Shown here: positions 25,894 through 35,167 of the stretch, in pieces
How positions within the stretch are numbered: the first letter of the stretch is position 1
Layout: every line of letters starts with the position of its first letter
DNA from: CAKZYD01 sp039814715
Lineage (GTDB): Bacteria > Pseudomonadota > Alphaproteobacteria > Sphingomonadales > CAKZYD01
DNA: 64,000 bases
Direction: 5' to 3'
Assembly: GCA_039814715.1 (NCBI GenBank)
Contig: JBCCAR010000016.1
Location: 12,859 to 76,858, forward strand
Translations under genes and position numbers: made by a program
Notes under the pieces: generated by a model
Seen by the model: the letters and a program-made list of their open reading frames with translations, nothing else
Told to the model about the DNA's origin: nothing
The model's database searches: none

Positions 25894-26510
25894 TCAGCAG
25901 CAACTGCGCCAGGCTGGCCCTGTTCCAGGCCGACCACAAAACGGTCTACCAAAATCCGTGCGAGCTCGCGCCGAGCGCGGGGCGGGATGCGGGCTAAGGA
26001 ATTAGAAGATACGGAACATACACCATGCAGCGAGGCCCAGAGAGTCACAGCCGTTTTGCGCTGCTCTAAGGCGCCCTTCGCATCAAAATAAATGGAAATT
26101 GCTTGTTCGATATAAGCGAGCACCGTGTTCATCTTTTTCACATAGGGCTCGGGCAGAGATTTGCCTTTGGGCAGCTTGTATTCTGTTACCAAGCGCCATC
26201 GATGATAGTGTTTTTGCGTGAAGCGGACATAAAAATCAGCCAGCTCATAAAGGCCTTCGCGTCCCTTCAGGCCCTTTAATTCGGTGTTAGCGGCAACAAT
26301 CATTTCATCAATCATGCCTTCGGCTACGGCGATGATGATCTCATAAAAGTCATCAAACACATTATAGAGTGTGCCAGGCGAATATCCGATGTCGCTTGCG
26401 ACCTTGCGGATAGACGCTTCTTCAATGCCATTTTCAGCAATCATCGCGCTGGCGGATGCGATGGCGAGAACGCCAATCTCTTCACGGCTATGGTCGCTGC
26501 GGCGGGCCAT
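25890..26510 (-). CDS. TetR/AcrR family transcriptional regulator
   Basis: A 206-residue regulator. The N-terminal helix-turn-helix is clear (GIEEASIRKVASDIGYSPGTLYNVFDDFYEII), followed by a helical ligand-binding domain with a segment of the TetR_C_33-like type (WRLVTEYKLPKG). I start it at ATG 26510, which has AAAGGAGAG upstream; a longer frame begins at 26546. It is divergent from the SDR gene at 26648 across a 137-base spacer, which is a natural target. Ligand unknown. Confidence 0.87.
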   Translation of the reverse strand: MARRSDHSREEIGVLAIASASAMIAENGIEEASIRKVASDIGYSPGTLYNVFDDFYEIIIAVAEGMIDEMIVAANTELKGLKGREGLYELADFYVRFTQKHYHRWRLVTEYKLPKGKSLPEPYVKKMNTVLAYIEQAISIYFDAKGALEQRKTAVTLWASLHGVCSVSSNSLARIPPRARRELARILVDRFVVGLEQGQPGAVAAE

Positions 26511-26647
26511 GGGGCCTCTCTCCTTTAGCGCTGAGGGGACCATCATTCTAAACGCTGTTCAGGCGCTGTCAAAGCTTCTCTTCATCGCCTATAGACAATG
26601 TCAGGTCAGCGCTGCTGAGCAGCCTACACGGGGAGCGTATTTCAATC

Positions 26648-27382
26648 ATGGCAGGATTAGACATGAATTTAGAGGGCAAAACGGCCCTGGTGACAGGCGC
26701 CAGCCGGGGGCTTGGCCGCGCCATAGCCCTTGGGCTTCATAGCGTTGGCGCGCATGTGATCGCTGCCGCGCGCCCATCAGATGACTTGTCATCTCTCGCA
26801 AGTGAGCTTGGCGCTCGCGGCACAATTTGGCCCTGCGATGCAACGGGAGACGAGATTTTAGCGCATATTCAAGCAATGCCGCGGTTGGATATTCTTATCA
26901 ATAATGCGGGCACAAACACGCCCCAGCCGTTCGTTGAGGTAGACGATAGCGTCCTAGATCGGATGCTGGATCTCAACATACGCTCCGCGTTTCGCATTTC
27001 GCGCGAATGCGTGCGCAAAATGTCTGCCGGCAGTGTTATCATCCATATGTCGTCGCAAATGGGCCATGTCGGCTCTCCGCGGCGCACTGTTTACTGCATG
27101 ACCAAGCATGCCATTGAGGGGCTCACCAAAGCGATGGCAGTGGAGCTGGCGCCGCAAGGCATTAGAGTGAACGCTATTGCGCCGACATTCATTGAAACAC
27201 CCATGACGCGGCCGATGCTGGCTGATCCCGGCTTTATGGCGTTTGTGAAACAGATGATCCCGATGGGGAAGGTCGGCCAACCCAGCCACGTCGCCAGCGC
27301 GGCCGTGTATTTGTGTTCGCCAGGAGCAGGCATGATCACCGGACATTCCCTACTGGTCGACGGCGGCTGGACGGCCCAGTAA
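26648..27382 (+). CDS. Short-chain dehydrogenase/reductase (SDR)
   Basis: A 244-residue classical SDR. The cofactor loop TGASRGLGRA is at about 16, NNAG at about 85, the catalytic serine in IHMSSQMG, and Tyr-x-x-x-Lys in YCMTKHA; the C-terminus has GHSLLVDGGW, typical of the FabG-like group. The divergent TetR gene may control it. Substrate unknown. A short-stem terminator follows. Confidence 0.9.
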   Translation: MAGLDMNLEGKTALVTGASRGLGRAIALGLHSVGAHVIAAARPSDDLSSLASELGARGTIWPCDATGDEILAHIQAMPRLDILINNAGTNTPQPFVEVDDSVLDRMLDLNIRSAFRISRECVRKMSAGSVIIHMSSQMGHVGSPRRTVYCMTKHAIEGLTKAMAVELAPQGIRVNAIAPTFIETPMTRPMLADPGFMAFVKQMIPMGKVGQPSHVASAAVYLCSPGAGMITGHSLLVDGGWTAQ

Positions 27383-27396
27383 CTGGTGTCCTTTGG

Positions 27397-27414
27397 CCCG
27401 AATGTCGGGTTTTT
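27397..27414 (+). terminator. Candidate short-stem terminator after the SDR gene
   Basis: CCCGA and TCGGG (27397–27401, 27405–27409) form a 5-bp stem with a 3-base loop, followed by five T. It sits 15 bases after the SDR stop. The stem is short, so efficiency is uncertain. Confidence 0.5.
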
Positions 27415-27475
27415 ACAATAATTCTCGCCTGTTTGCCTCATTATGTAGATGTGTAGAGCGTTTCGGAGGGATGGC

Positions 27476-27595
27476 ATGCGCCTGTTCATAAAAGCGTTTT
27501 TGGTAGGGGCACTGTTTGGCGCTGCAAGTGCAATTGCAGCGCCGTTGGCACTCTCAGATGGCAACCATGACATCAAGATTGCTGACCACTTTTAG
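27476..27595 (+). CDS. Candidate 39-residue secreted microprotein
   Basis: Begins ATG 27476 after a strong GGAGGG (27466–27471) and reads 39 codons to a TAG. The product has a basic N-terminus (MRLFIKAF), a hydrophobic core, and a signal-peptidase-like AIA site, leaving a mature tail of about 17 residues (starting PLALSDGNHD). The DNA between the SDR terminator and this start has TTGCCT and TATGTAG spaced like a promoter. No known family. It might be an independently expressed small exported peptide or the remnant of a longer secreted protein. Only the RBS and the signal-peptide-like shape support it. Confidence 0.45.
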   Translation: MRLFIKAFLVGALFGAASAIAAPLALSDGNHDIKIADHF

Positions 27596-27624
27596 GGCGC
27601 TTTTGTTCGGTAAGCTGCTGACAG

Positions 27625-28527
27625 CTAGCGCTTCCCGGTCGCCAAAACCAATCCTACAATCCCCGCAGTGACGAGGCATACGCCAAGCAGGTCTCTTAAA
27701 GTAATGCGCTCTTTGAAGAAGAACACAGAGGCGCCGAGCATGAAAAGTATCTCTACCTGGCCCACGGCGCGCACATGGGCTGCGTTTTCAAGGGTAAACG
27801 CTGCAAACCAAGCAAGCGAACCAATCATGCCTGCGGCCCCGACAAGTGCGCCAGCGCGCCAATGTTTAAACAGCAATGTTGTCTGGCCTCGCTCTTTCAG
27901 CGTCAGCAAGGCCAAAATGACGAGCGATTGAAACACTGTCACGAAGGCTAACGTAAAACTTGCGCGCAAAAGGACGTTGCCTTGCTCGAGCGAGAGTGAA
28001 GCCCCGCGATAGGCGACGGCAGACAATCCAAAAAATGCCCCTGACGCAATTCCAATCAGCGCGGTTTTGTCAAACCAGCCGCCACCTTTGAGCCTGTCCT
28101 TTGGGAGTGACATCAACACAACACCAATAAGGCTCACGAAAATAGCGATACCGATGTGCAATGACAGCGCATCGCCAAGAATGACGATGCCAAAGACTGC
28201 CGTTTGGATCGGCTCAGTCTTCGTGAAGACGGTCGCTGCTGTAAAGTTTTGGTAGCTGAAGAGGTGGATCAACAAGCCTGTGGCAATGATTTGCGCTAGG
28301 CCGCCAACCAGAGCGTATGCTGTGAATGAAAGAGTAACGCCTGGCCGGCCGGCGCCTTGCGCTAAGAGCACGATGGCAGCCAGTGCTATCGCCAAGGGCG
28401 CTGCGAAAATAAAGCGCGCGCCGGTGGCGCCCCACGTGCTGAGAACGCCTTTTAGGTTTTTCTGAAGGGCTGAGCGCAGGTTCTGACTAAAGGCTGCGAG
28501 TATGGTTATTGCTATCCAAGGTTCCAT
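27625..28527 (-). CDS. DMT-superfamily (EamA) transporter
   Basis: Inner-membrane permease of 300 residues with ten hydrophobic helices arranged as two EamA repeats (about 1–135 and 150–295). The second repeat ends FFKERITLRDLLGVCLVTAGIVGL, typical of EamA. Members export amino acids, metabolites or drugs; substrate is not evident. Divergent from the PNPOx-like gene. Confidence 0.88.
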   Translation of the reverse strand: MEPWIAITILAAFSQNLRSALQKNLKGVLSTWGATGARFIFAAPLAIALAAIVLLAQGAGRPGVTLSFTAYALVGGLAQIIATGLLIHLFSYQNFTAATVFTKTEPIQTAVFGIVILGDALSLHIGIAIFVSLIGVVLMSLPKDRLKGGGWFDKTALIGIASGAFFGLSAVAYRGASLSLEQGNVLLRASFTLAFVTVFQSLVILALLTLKERGQTTLLFKHWRAGALVGAAGMIGSLAWFAAFTLENAAHVRAVGQVEILFMLGASVFFFKERITLRDLLGVCLVTAGIVGLVLATGKR

Positions 28528-28643
28528 CGGGCCCGCTTACAGCACTTTGCAGCATTTGAGCACCAGCAAAGTCTGCCGCGCTGCAGCATAAGTAATTGGC
28601 GCCAAATGCTTGCCAGCTGCGCAGCCGGTACTAGGTCACTGCC

Positions 28644-29252
28644 ATGAGCGCGCACACAGTTCCGATGTTCTACGATGATTTGACAGCCTCTTATGGTGAG
28701 GCATGGCGGCTTTTGGTACGCGGCGTCAATGATCGCCGGTCTGCGTTTCACACCCCGGCTGTTGCGACCGTCGACCCTGCAGGATACCCGAAAGTGCGTA
28801 CGGTCGTGCTGCGCGGGGCAGACCCATCGGATGGGTCCTTGCGGTTTCACACAGATAAGCGCGCAAGCAAGGTCACAGACATTGCAGGCCAGCCCAAAGT
28901 GTCCCTGCATTTCTATGAGAAGAAGGCAAAGATACAGCTGCGCCTCTCGGGCTTTGCCACCTGCCATGTGGATGGGCCGGTGAAAGAAGCGGCCTGGGCC
29001 GCCTCGCAGGACATGAGCCGGGAGTGCTACCGCGTTGACCGCGGCCCTGGGTCCATTGTGTCGGCAGCAAATGAGTGGTCCATTCCCCACGATGTTGATG
29101 ACCCGGACATGGGGAAAGATAATTTCGTGGCGGTGTCCATCGCAGTCCAAAGCATCGAATGGCTATATCTTGCCCGCGGTGGGCATCGCCGGGCGCGCTT
29201 TCATGTTGGCCCGCAGGGCACTTTAGCGCAGGGCGAATGGCTTGTGCCTTAA
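28644..29252 (+). CDS. Pyridoxamine 5'-phosphate oxidase-like flavoprotein
   Basis: A 202-residue FMN-binding split-barrel protein of the PNPOx superfamily. It shows WRLLVRGVNDRRSAFHTPAVAT and KVRTVVLRG, the Alr4036-like group rather than true PdxH, and ends in the WLYLARGGHRRARF dimer/C-terminal motif. It probably binds FMN and reduces or oxidises a small substrate. Whether it acts on pyridoxine phosphate is doubtful because the PdxH N-terminal motifs are not seen. Confidence 0.85.
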   Translation: MSAHTVPMFYDDLTASYGEAWRLLVRGVNDRRSAFHTPAVATVDPAGYPKVRTVVLRGADPSDGSLRFHTDKRASKVTDIAGQPKVSLHFYEKKAKIQLRLSGFATCHVDGPVKEAAWAASQDMSRECYRVDRGPGSIVSAANEWSIPHDVDDPDMGKDNFVAVSIAVQSIEWLYLARGGHRRARFHVGPQGTLAQGEWLVP

Positions 29253-29310
29253 AGCGGCAAGGCTATATCTTATAGCCTAACCGCGTTTCACAACCGCAAA
29301 GAGCCTCATC

Positions 29311-29850
29311 ATGTCTGACCTGCAAACTGTTATTGTCGCCAGTGGCTGCTTTTGGTGCACGGAGGCTGTCTTCCTGCCGCTTAAAGGCGTCTCTAGCGTT
29401 GAATCGGGCTACATCGGCGGCAGTGTGGATAATCCAAGTTATGACGCTGTGTGCACAGGGCGTACAGGCCATGCTGAAGGCGTGCGCATTACCTTTGATC
29501 CAGACGTCATTGCGCTCAGCCAGTTGCTGGATATCTTTTTTGCAACACATGACCCAACCCAGCTTAACCGCCAAGGCAATGATGTGGGCACGCAATATCG
29601 CAGCGCCCTCTTCCCGCTTGACGATGCGCAGCGCGATGAAGCCACGGCCGCTATTGCCCGCGCAAATGAATTATGGAACGGCAAAGTGGTGACCACCATT
29701 GAACCAGCGTCCAGGTTTTACGTCGCCGAAGCCTATCACCAAGACTATTTTGCGCGCAATCCGGGCAACCCCTATTGCGCTGCTATTGTTGCGCCGAAGG
29801 TTTCAAAAGCACGCCAGGCCTATGGCGCCCTTATGAAAGACAGCGCCTGA
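29311..29850 (+). CDS. msrA: Peptide methionine-(S)-S-oxide reductase MsrA
   Basis: A 179-residue repair enzyme that reduces the S-epimer of methionine sulfoxide. The catalytic motif GCFWCTEA has its nucleophile at C13; the TGRTGHAEGVRITFDP and GNDVGTQYRSALF motifs are standard. Cytosolic. A resolving cysteine candidate is in NPYCAA near the C-terminus. Closely follows the PNPOx-like gene (58 bases) but has its own start. Confidence 0.96.
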   Translation: MSDLQTVIVASGCFWCTEAVFLPLKGVSSVESGYIGGSVDNPSYDAVCTGRTGHAEGVRITFDPDVIALSQLLDIFFATHDPTQLNRQGNDVGTQYRSALFPLDDAQRDEATAAIARANELWNGKVVTTIEPASRFYVAEAYHQDYFARNPGNPYCAAIVAPKVSKARQAYGALMKDSA

Positions 29851-29857
29851 GGCGCCG

Positions 29858-30685
29858 CTAGTCTTTGGCGGCAAGCTCACGCAGCCAGATGCGCGGGTCT
29901 TTGCCCTGATCGGGTCCAACAACCGTATAGCCGCCATCGACCAGAATTTCTGTTCCCGTCATAAAGCTCGCACCGCTTGAGCAGGCGAAGGCAACGGCCT
30001 GCGCAACTTCTTCGCCGCGGCCAATGCGCCCGCTTGGGTGAAAGGTTGCGCCGATGCGGTCGGCGGTGTCGATGTCGCCTGTTGCTTTTTCAATGGACGG
30101 CGACCAAGTCCAGGCCGGAATCACTGCAAGAACGCGGATATTGTCCTTCGCTAAGGTCACGGCTTCATTTTTTGTGGACACAAGAATGGCGGCTTTGGAT
30201 GCTGGATAGAGGAGCGAGCCTGCGCGCCCAGATTTCGCAGAGGTGGAAGAGAGATTAATAATAACGCCGCCGCCAGCCGCCTTAAGGTGCGGGGCGACCT
30301 TCGCGACGAAAATGGCGCCGGAAATCAAATTGACATTGACCGAGTTGAGCCAGTCTTCGCGGGTGGCCTCTAGCCCAGGGTCTGGATAAAAGCATGCATT
30401 GTTAATGTGAAAATTGATGTCGCCAAAGGCATCGAGTGCGCGCGCTATGCAAGCGTCAATCTGATCATCCTGCGTGACATCCAGTTTCTGGAAGATGGCG
30501 CGGTCGCCAAGATCATCCGCGATGGCTTGGCCTTCTTGCGCGCTGCGCCCTGTCACCACAACATTAGCGCCGTAACCATGCAGCACCCGAGCGATGTCTT
30601 GGCCAATGCCGCCTGTTGAGCCAGTGACAATGGCTGTTTTTCCGGAAAAGTCGAATTGGATGTCTGGAAACTGCATGGATGTCAT
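29858..30685 (-). CDS. Short-chain dehydrogenase/reductase (SDR)
   Basis: A 275-residue SDR. Cofactor loop TGSTGGIGQD, NNAC in place of NNAG, serine in NLSSTSAKSG, and Tyr-x-x-x-Lys in YPASKAA; C-terminal GTEILVDGGYTVV. The start is ATG 30685 with AGAGGAG upstream; a TTG at 30709 is in frame. It is divergent from the TonB-receptor gene, and a perfect 12-bp palindrome lies 32 bases upstream of its start. Substrate unknown; enzymes in this setting often act on alcohols, steroids or aromatics. Confidence 0.9.
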   Translation of the reverse strand: MTSMQFPDIQFDFSGKTAIVTGSTGGIGQDIARVLHGYGANVVVTGRSAQEGQAIADDLGDRAIFQKLDVTQDDQIDACIARALDAFGDINFHINNACFYPDPGLEATREDWLNSVNVNLISGAIFVAKVAPHLKAAGGGVIINLSSTSAKSGRAGSLLYPASKAAILVSTKNEAVTLAKDNIRVLAVIPAWTWSPSIEKATGDIDTADRIGATFHPSGRIGRGEEVAQAVAFACSSGASFMTGTEILVDGGYTVVGPDQGKDPRIWLRELAAKD

Positions 30686-30996
30686 GGCGTCACTCCTCTC
30701 GCTATTCAAAAAATAGTTTAAGCTTAAAGCATCTTAGCCGCAAGGGGCGCTGTGGTTTTCAGGTAACATTTCCGCCGCCCAAGTCTATTCGCTGCGCTGT
30801 GCTGATAGGGATGCCGCGATAAAATGTGCAATTTAGCCACATGGTTAGAGCGAATATCTGCCGACGTGGCACAAGGGGCTTGACGCTGCGACAAAAATTA
30901 CTTCAAACTTGAACTAATTTGGTTTGGGATGTCCCGGGGAAGGGTGTCAAAGCCGATTTTAATGCAACACTTGGTCGTTCATTCAGGGGGAACGCT
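30686..30996. promoter_or_regulatory. Divergent promoter region (SDR / TonB receptor)
   Basis: A 311-base intergenic region without genes. It contains the perfect palindrome TTTAAGCTTAAA at 30717–30728, close to the SDR start, and TTCAA-n2-TTGAA near 30903–30914, about 85 bases before the receptor start. Either could be an operator. The receptor start has GGGGG 5 to 9 bases upstream. The region reads as a regulatory spacer for two oppositely transcribed genes, but no regulator gene lies immediately beside it. Confidence 0.55.
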
Positions 30997-33675
30997 ATGC
31001 CTAAATTGTCTCTTCACGCCCGTGGTTTTAAAGCCGCTATTTTGTCGAGCGTCGCTGCCACGCTTGCGCTGCCAGCAAGCACGTCGCTTGCGCAAGATGC
31101 AGCCAGCAGCGTCTTTGCAGAAGAAATTATCGTTGAGGCCCGCAAGCGGCCAGAGACTGCCCAGGATGTGCCAATTGCCATCTCCGCCTTCTCAGCCAAA
31201 AGCCTAGATGCGCGCGGGATCGTCCAAACAGATCAAATTGCCAATTTCACGCCCAACCTGACGTTTCAAAACAACCCGGGCTTTGGCGGCGGCACCAACG
31301 TGTCCGCCATTTATATCCGCGGCGTTGGCCAGTTTGACTTCCTAGGCTCTATCGAGCCAGGTGTTGGCCTCTATGTGGACGGCGTCTATCTCGCGCGCTC
31401 CGTTGGCGGCATCATGGATTTAGTGGATATCGAACAGCTCTCCGTCCTGCGCGGCCCGCAAGGCACTTTGTTTGGCCGCAACACCATCGGCGGTGCCATT
31501 GACATTAAAACGGTTAAGCCGTCCGATGAATTTGGCGGTAATGCTTCCATTCTTTATGGCGATGATGAACGCATTGAATTCCGCGCGTCTGCCAATGTTC
31601 CCGTGACCGATGAATTGTTTGTTCGCATCTCTGGCGCCTATCTGCAACGTGATGGCTATGTGGAGCGCATCAACGGCAATGGCGACAACGGTACTGACCT
31701 TGGCAATAAGGACTCTGTGATTGGCCGCATTCAGGTCCGCTGGGAGCCGACCGAACGGTTCACCGCCGATTTTTCAATCGATGCGACGCGAGATGAGTCA
31801 AATGGTGCTCCTTATGTGATTCGTGGTGCGCGCGATAGCTCGGTCGCCTGGAACCCAAATCGCCGCCCCATCGCGCCGCCAGCTGGTGCATCACCTTTTC
31901 AGCTTCTCAATGGCGGAACGCCGGTCACCTTTGACCCACTCACCGGTAATCCAACTGGTTTTGATGGGGTCTTGACGCCAGAATCGCTGGCCTTCGCGCC
32001 ACCGTTCATCACGGCCGATACGGTGCTACACCAAATCAATCTCAATCAATTCGACGCTCCATTGAACGCCCCGGTGGATAACTTCAATGTTGTCCATAAC
32101 TTCTTGGAAGCATATGGCCCGGGTGGAACACCGGGTGTGTGTATGTCAGCGCCGTTCGAGCCTTATTTCGCAAGTTCAAACAATGCGGCCAATTGCTATG
32201 GTTCGCAGTATTTTGAAGGAACGATTGGTGAGAACCGCAATGCCAGCGGCGATCCAAGCGGGTCTGAATCAACCATCTGGGGCGCGTCTCTTGATTTGAA
32301 CTACGACTTTGACAGCTTCTCGGTGCGGTCCATTACGGCTTATCGCAGCATCGATTCAGAGTTCTCTTTGGATCAGGACGGGACGCCGCTACCGATTGCA
32401 TTTTTGGTTGATGACTTCCAGCAAGAGCAGATCAGCCAGGAACTTCAAGTCAAAGGCACCTCCTTTGACGATCGCTTCAACTGGATTTTAGGCGGCTTTT
32501 ACTTCAAGGAAGATGTCGATAACCGCAATGATGTGTTCTTCCGCCCTGCAACGGTGCGCTCAGGCGGCGTCATCGAGAACAAGTCACTCGCTTTGTTTGG
32601 GCAGGGGACTTTCGATGTGACCGAGAAACTGTCGATCACGGCTGGTATACGCTGGACCAAGGATGACAAGACCTTTGACTCCGGCCCTTATCAGTTCATT
32701 CTTGAATCCTTCGTAGGGCCTGGATTTGCAGGCGGATTTGACAGCTGCCCGGGCGCGCAAACGGTCGATGATTGCCCGACTTTCACACCTCCGCCGGAAG
32801 GCGCGCCGCCCATACCCGACGCTAATCCGGCGAATGGTCCGCTGTCGATCTTTGAGACGCGGATTTCAGAGCAGAACGCGCGCGAAGTGAATTTCTACGC
32901 GAACGTAGCTTATGATTTTACGGACGACATTCTCGGCTATTTCACATTTTCTCAGGGCTTTAAGTCAGGTGGCTTTACCCAGCGGGTCTTCCCTCCGCAG
33001 GCGCAAATCCCAAATGTAGATCCTGAGACGGTCGACTCCTTTGAGGTCGGCGCGAAGTCTGTTTTGTTTGATGGCCTGTTGCGGCTCAATGTGGCGGCTT
33101 TTTATAACAACTACGACAACATTCAAATCCAAGGCTTTACTGTCGCAACAGGTGTTGCTCCGATTTACATTAACGTCGGATCAGGCGCGACGATCAAGGG
33201 CTTTGAAGTTGAGCACGCTTGGTTCTTGCCCGATGGGTGGTTTGTTGAAGGCGGGGTCGGCTATACCGATGCTTCTTACAAAGAGGATGGTTTCCCATCT
33301 CAGGCGCTTGTGGGTATTACGCCCGACAGTGAATTCGAACGTGTGTCCAAATGGGTTGTGAGTGCGGCCATTCAGAAATCAATTGATATGGGCAACGCGG
33401 GTACGCTGACCCCGCGGGTCGACTGGGCCTATCGCTCTAAATTCTTCAATGATGCCTCAAATGTGGAAGAGATTGCGCAGCCCGGCTATTCAATCTTCAA
33501 CACGACTGTCCAATGGGCAGATGAGAACGATAAATACAGCTTCCTATTCGGCGTGAATAACATCTTTGAAAAAGAGTATATTCACTCGGCCATCTGGAAT
33601 AACAGCCAGCCGAGCTTTAACGTGATCCCCAACCGGGGCCGTGAGTGGTATGCTCGCCTTGGCATCAACTTTTAG
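30997..33675 (+). CDS. TonB-dependent outer-membrane receptor
   Basis: An 892-residue outer-membrane receptor. The signal peptide ends ASTSLAQ; a TonB box-like EEIIVEARKRPE follows; the plug domain runs from VPIAISAFS to about 200 (RGPQGTLFGRNTIGGAIDI); the rest is the 22-strand barrel, ending in an aromatic-terminated GREWYARLGINF. It takes up a specific ligand with energy from TonB-ExbBD. It resembles the abundant sphingomonad/caulobacter receptors of unknown ligand. I start at ATG 30997 and not at the upstream frame opening at 30919. A strong terminator follows. Confidence 0.93.
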   Translation: MPKLSLHARGFKAAILSSVAATLALPASTSLAQDAASSVFAEEIIVEARKRPETAQDVPIAISAFSAKSLDARGIVQTDQIANFTPNLTFQNNPGFGGGTNVSAIYIRGVGQFDFLGSIEPGVGLYVDGVYLARSVGGIMDLVDIEQLSVLRGPQGTLFGRNTIGGAIDIKTVKPSDEFGGNASILYGDDERIEFRASANVPVTDELFVRISGAYLQRDGYVERINGNGDNGTDLGNKDSVIGRIQVRWEPTERFTADFSIDATRDESNGAPYVIRGARDSSVAWNPNRRPIAPPAGASPFQLLNGGTPVTFDPLTGNPTGFDGVLTPESLAFAPPFITADTVLHQINLNQFDAPLNAPVDNFNVVHNFLEAYGPGGTPGVCMSAPFEPYFASSNNAANCYGSQYFEGTIGENRNASGDPSGSESTIWGASLDLNYDFDSFSVRSITAYRSIDSEFSLDQDGTPLPIAFLVDDFQQEQISQELQVKGTSFDDRFNWILGGFYFKEDVDNRNDVFFRPATVRSGGVIENKSLALFGQGTFDVTEKLSITAGIRWTKDDKTFDSGPYQFILESFVGPGFAGGFDSCPGAQTVDDCPTFTPPPEGAPPIPDANPANGPLSIFETRISEQNAREVNFYANVAYDFTDDILGYFTFSQGFKSGGFTQRVFPPQAQIPNVDPETVDSFEVGAKSVLFDGLLRLNVAAFYNNYDNIQIQGFTVATGVAPIYINVGSGATIKGFEVEHAWFLPDGWFVEGGVGYTDASYKEDGFPSQALVGITPDSEFERVSKWVVSAAIQKSIDMGNAGTLTPRVDWAYRSKFFNDASNVEEIAQPGYSIFNTTVQWADENDKYSFLFGVNNIFEKEYIHSAIWNNSQPSFNVIPNRGREWYARLGINF

Positions 33676-33701
33676 AGCGCAAGCCGGACATAGATTTGAA
33701 G

Positions 33702-33733
33702 AACCCTGGGCTTAACCGCCCAGGGTTTTTTCG
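33702..33733 (+). terminator. Rho-independent terminator after the TonB-receptor gene
   Basis: AACCCTGGGC and GCCCAGGGTT form a 10-bp perfect stem around a TTAACC loop, followed by a T-run, 27 bases after the receptor stop. Confidence 0.92.
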
Positions 33734-33768
33734 TTTTCCCGCAGTGTTCTGACGGCCTAGTCTAGCGG

Positions 33769-34998
33769 ATGGTCAGTTTTCTCGTTGCAAATGCCCGGTG
33801 GATTTTAGGCGGATTCGCGCTCACCTATTTTTCTAGCTTTGGGCAGACGTTCTTTATTGCCGGTTCCGCAGCTGATTGGCAGGTCCAGCTCGGTCTAAGC
33901 TATGGCGGGTTCGGCCAGCTCTATATGATCGCCACCTTCGCCAGTGCTTTAAGTTTACCGACCGTTGGAAAGCTGGTGGACGTGGTCAGCGAGCGCACTG
34001 CCATTTTTATCAGTGTGCCCATTTTGGCTGCGGCAATGGTCCTGGTCTCCCAGGCCAACACAGTTTTGCTGCTCGGCGTTTCCATTTATCTCCTGCGCTT
34101 GTTCGGCCAAGGCATGATGACCCATATGGCGCTGACTGCGACAGGGCGCTGGTTTGCAGCTCAGCGCGGATGGGCCATGTCCCTGGTTGTGCTGGGCCAT
34201 CAAGGCGGCGAGGCAAGCCTGCCGCTGCTGGCGGCGCTCATCACCATCGCTTACGGGTTTGAAGCCAGTTGGCTTTTCGGGGCCGGTGCTTTGATGCTGA
34301 TTGCTTTGCCCTTGGCTGGCTGGGCTTATGCCAAGCCGCGCGTGCCGCGCCAGGCAGCAAACGCAGTGCGAGACGCTGCTGACGCCGGTGATGACATGCG
34401 CCAGTGGCGCCGCAAAGAGGTGCTGCGCGATCCTGTCTTTTGGCTCTTGCTCACAGGTCTCCTAGCGCCAGCCTTCATTGGCACGACCATCTTCTTCCAC
34501 CAAGACTATTTGACCGCGCTGCGCGGCTGGCCGCCCCAGCTTTTTGCCACGTCCATGGGCGTGATGGCCGCTACGACGATCGCCTGCGCGCTCATTTGCG
34601 GGGCGTTGATTGATCGCTTTAGCGCCCGCGCGATTTTGCCTTTTTTTCTCTTTCCCTTGGCGGCCTCGTGCTTCATTGCAGCCATGCTGGGCGGGTCCGT
34701 TTGGCTGTTTGTATTTATGGTTCTGCTGGGTGTTAGCTATGGGTTTTCCTCCACGCTTTTCGGTGCACTCTGGCCAGAGATTTATGGCACCCGCTATCTT
34801 GGCGAAGTGCGCGCAGGCATCGTGTCGGCTATGGTTGTTGCCACAGCGATCGGTCCTGGCCTCACAGGCACCTTGATTGATTATGGCATTGCTTTGCCGC
34901 AGCAGCTTTTGGGCATGGGCGCCTATTGTGTGGCCGCTGCCGGTCTATTGTGGCTTGCATCGACAAAGCTGAAAATGCGCGAAGAAACACAAGCTTAA
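33769..34998 (+). CDS. MFS transporter
   Basis: A 409-residue major-facilitator permease with about 12 hydrophobic helices. The segment between helices 2 and 3 is PTVGKLVDVVSERTA, a variant of motif A. The longer hydrophilic loop at about 192–218 is typical of the central loop. Substrate unknown; it resembles oxalate/formate- or monocarboxylate-type MFS proteins. It is downstream of the TonB-receptor terminator, so it probably has its own promoter. Confidence 0.87.
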   Translation: MVSFLVANARWILGGFALTYFSSFGQTFFIAGSAADWQVQLGLSYGGFGQLYMIATFASALSLPTVGKLVDVVSERTAIFISVPILAAAMVLVSQANTVLLLGVSIYLLRLFGQGMMTHMALTATGRWFAAQRGWAMSLVVLGHQGGEASLPLLAALITIAYGFEASWLFGAGALMLIALPLAGWAYAKPRVPRQAANAVRDAADAGDDMRQWRRKEVLRDPVFWLLLTGLLAPAFIGTTIFFHQDYLTALRGWPPQLFATSMGVMAATTIACALICGALIDRFSARAILPFFLFPLAASCFIAAMLGGSVWLFVFMVLLGVSYGFSSTLFGALWPEIYGTRYLGEVRAGIVSAMVVATAIGPGLTGTLIDYGIALPQQLLGMGAYCVAAAGLLWLASTKLKMREETQA

Positions 34999-35167
34999 GG
35001 GGTGTTCACGCCGTTATCACAGCGGTTTCACGGTGGCTAAATCGTGTTCACTGGGCCGTGAGGTGGGCTTGGCTTCATAGTCTTTCTCGCATAGCTACAC
35101 CCCCAAGCCGCGCTGCTGGCATGGGGCTAGCCAGTGCATACTGAGAAAAGCCAAAAAGGGGCCTATC

